Below, piece after piece: positions 13,496 to 14,031 of a DNA stretch of 14,031 bases. The stretch's first letter is position 1. Each line of letters starts with the position of its first letter. Below the pieces are notes generated by a model. It ran no database searches and was not told the origin of the DNA. It was given only the letters and a program-made list of their open reading frames with translations. A program made the translations under genes and the position numbers. The stretch comes from FEN-1297 sp964618785 (GTDB lineage: Bacteria; Bacteroidota; Ignavibacteria; Ignavibacteriales; Ignavibacteriaceae), in assembly GCA_964618785.1 (NCBI GenBank), contig CAZUCY010000099.1, positions 1-14,031 on the forward strand, given 5' to 3'.

Positions 13496-14031
13496 AAAAG
13501 ACCGTAACTATTGTACTTTTACTTGTTATATTTTCCGGAGTTACGTTGACTCAGGCTCAACAAGCTACATCCATTCCATTCCCTAAAATAGGTTTTAATG
13601 TCGGAACTTCAAGTAATCCAGGGGATATTTCTGTCACATTGCAGATACTTTTCTTACTGACAGTACTATCGTTGGCTCCTTCACTTATGATTATGACTAC
13701 TTCATATTTGCGGATAATCATTGTTTTCCATTTTCTAAAAACCGCATTAGGAACTCCTCAAATGCCGCCGAGTCAATTAGTAGCAGGAATTGCATTATTT
13801 ATGACATTTTTTATAATGGCTCCCACTTGGAGTAAGGTTAATGACCAGGCATTAAAGCCTTTAATGAATAGCCAAATTACACCTGAACAGGCTTATGATA
13901 AAGGTATACAACCGATTAGAGAATTTATGTTCCGTAATGTTAGAGATGAAGATCTTGAATTATTTATAGGACTTGCAAATTTGAACCGGCCTAACGATAG
14001 AAATGATTTACCTACTTATGTCGTTGTACCG
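13492..14031 (+). CDS. fliP: Flagellar export-gate protein FliP (3' end outside window)
   Basis: FliP forms the core of the flagellar export channel together with FliQ and FliR. The frame opens with ATG at 13492, overlapping the fliO stop, and is still open at the window end after 180 codons, about three quarters of a normal FliP. A signal peptide is visible (1-22, ending TLTQA), as in E. coli FliP. The hallmark region spans about 49-95 (QILFLLTVLSLAPSLMIMTT at 51-70, LGTPQMPPSQ at 86-95), followed by FFIMAPTWSKVNDQALKP at 106-123 and PIREFMFRNVRDEDLELFI at 141-159. All of this matches the family closely. By the usual order fliQ, fliR and flhB would be expected downstream, outside the window. 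Confidence 0.97.
   Translation, partial: MKKTVTIVLLLVIFSGVTLTQAQQATSIPFPKIGFNVGTSSNPGDISVTLQILFLLTVLSLAPSLMIMTTSYLRIIIVFHFLKTALGTPQMPPSQLVAGIALFMTFFIMAPTWSKVNDQALKPLMNSQITPEQAYDKGIQPIREFMFRNVRDEDLELFIGLANLNRPNDRNDLPTYVVVP

Noticed and set aside
1..14031. Mobile element, CRISPR array, tRNA/rRNA or defence island
   Set aside because: No transposase, spaced repeats, RNA-gene signature or foreign gene cluster was seen. Every long frame on the + strand belongs to the flagellar set.

Overview
The window is one AT-rich block (roughly a third G+C by eye) of flagellar genes, all on the + strand and almost without spacing. It runs fliF (5' end cut off) - fliG - fliH - fliI - fliJ - motE/ylxF-like - fliK - flgD - conserved flagellar-operon gene - flgE, then an intrinsic terminator and a 214-base gap, then fliL - fliM - fliN - fliO - fliP (3' end cut off). 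This is close to the order of the Bacillus fla/che operon. The gene set suits a flagellated, low-G+C bacterium. Order, composition, a short FliN rather than FliY, and FliP with a signal peptide fit the Ignavibacteria/Chlorobi side of the Bacteroidota-Chlorobiota group, or a Firmicute-like lineage. The sequence alone does not settle this, and the assignment is inference.

Positions 1-5013 encode the MS ring (FliF), the rotor part of the switch (FliG), and the export ATPase with its regulators (FliH, FliI, FliJ). Positions 5010-9154 hold a membrane-anchored MotE/YlxF-like protein, an unusually long Asn/Ser-rich hook-length protein (FliK, about 821 residues), the hook cap (FlgD) and a small conserved protein of unknown role. 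A 103-base leader with two adjacent hairpins precedes the hook gene flgE (9258-10961). Positions 11176-14031 hold the stator-associated FliL, the C-ring proteins FliM and FliN, and the export-gate proteins FliO and FliP.

The genes work as one assembly line. FliF, FliG, FliM and FliN build the base and switch. FliH, FliI, FliJ, FliO and FliP export subunits. FlgD caps the growing hook of FlgE while FliK measures it. FliL supports stators.

I see no mobile element, CRISPR array, RNA gene, defence system or unrelated cargo. The most interesting non-coding signal is the flgE leader. The apical loop of its first hairpin (9183-9193) can pair with the flgE ribosome binding site (9242-9252) at 10 of 11 positions, two of them G-U. 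This suggests translational control of hook protein. Secondary points are the long repetitive FliK, an apparent duplication of a D2-like module in FlgE, and a sigma-54-like element before fliL.
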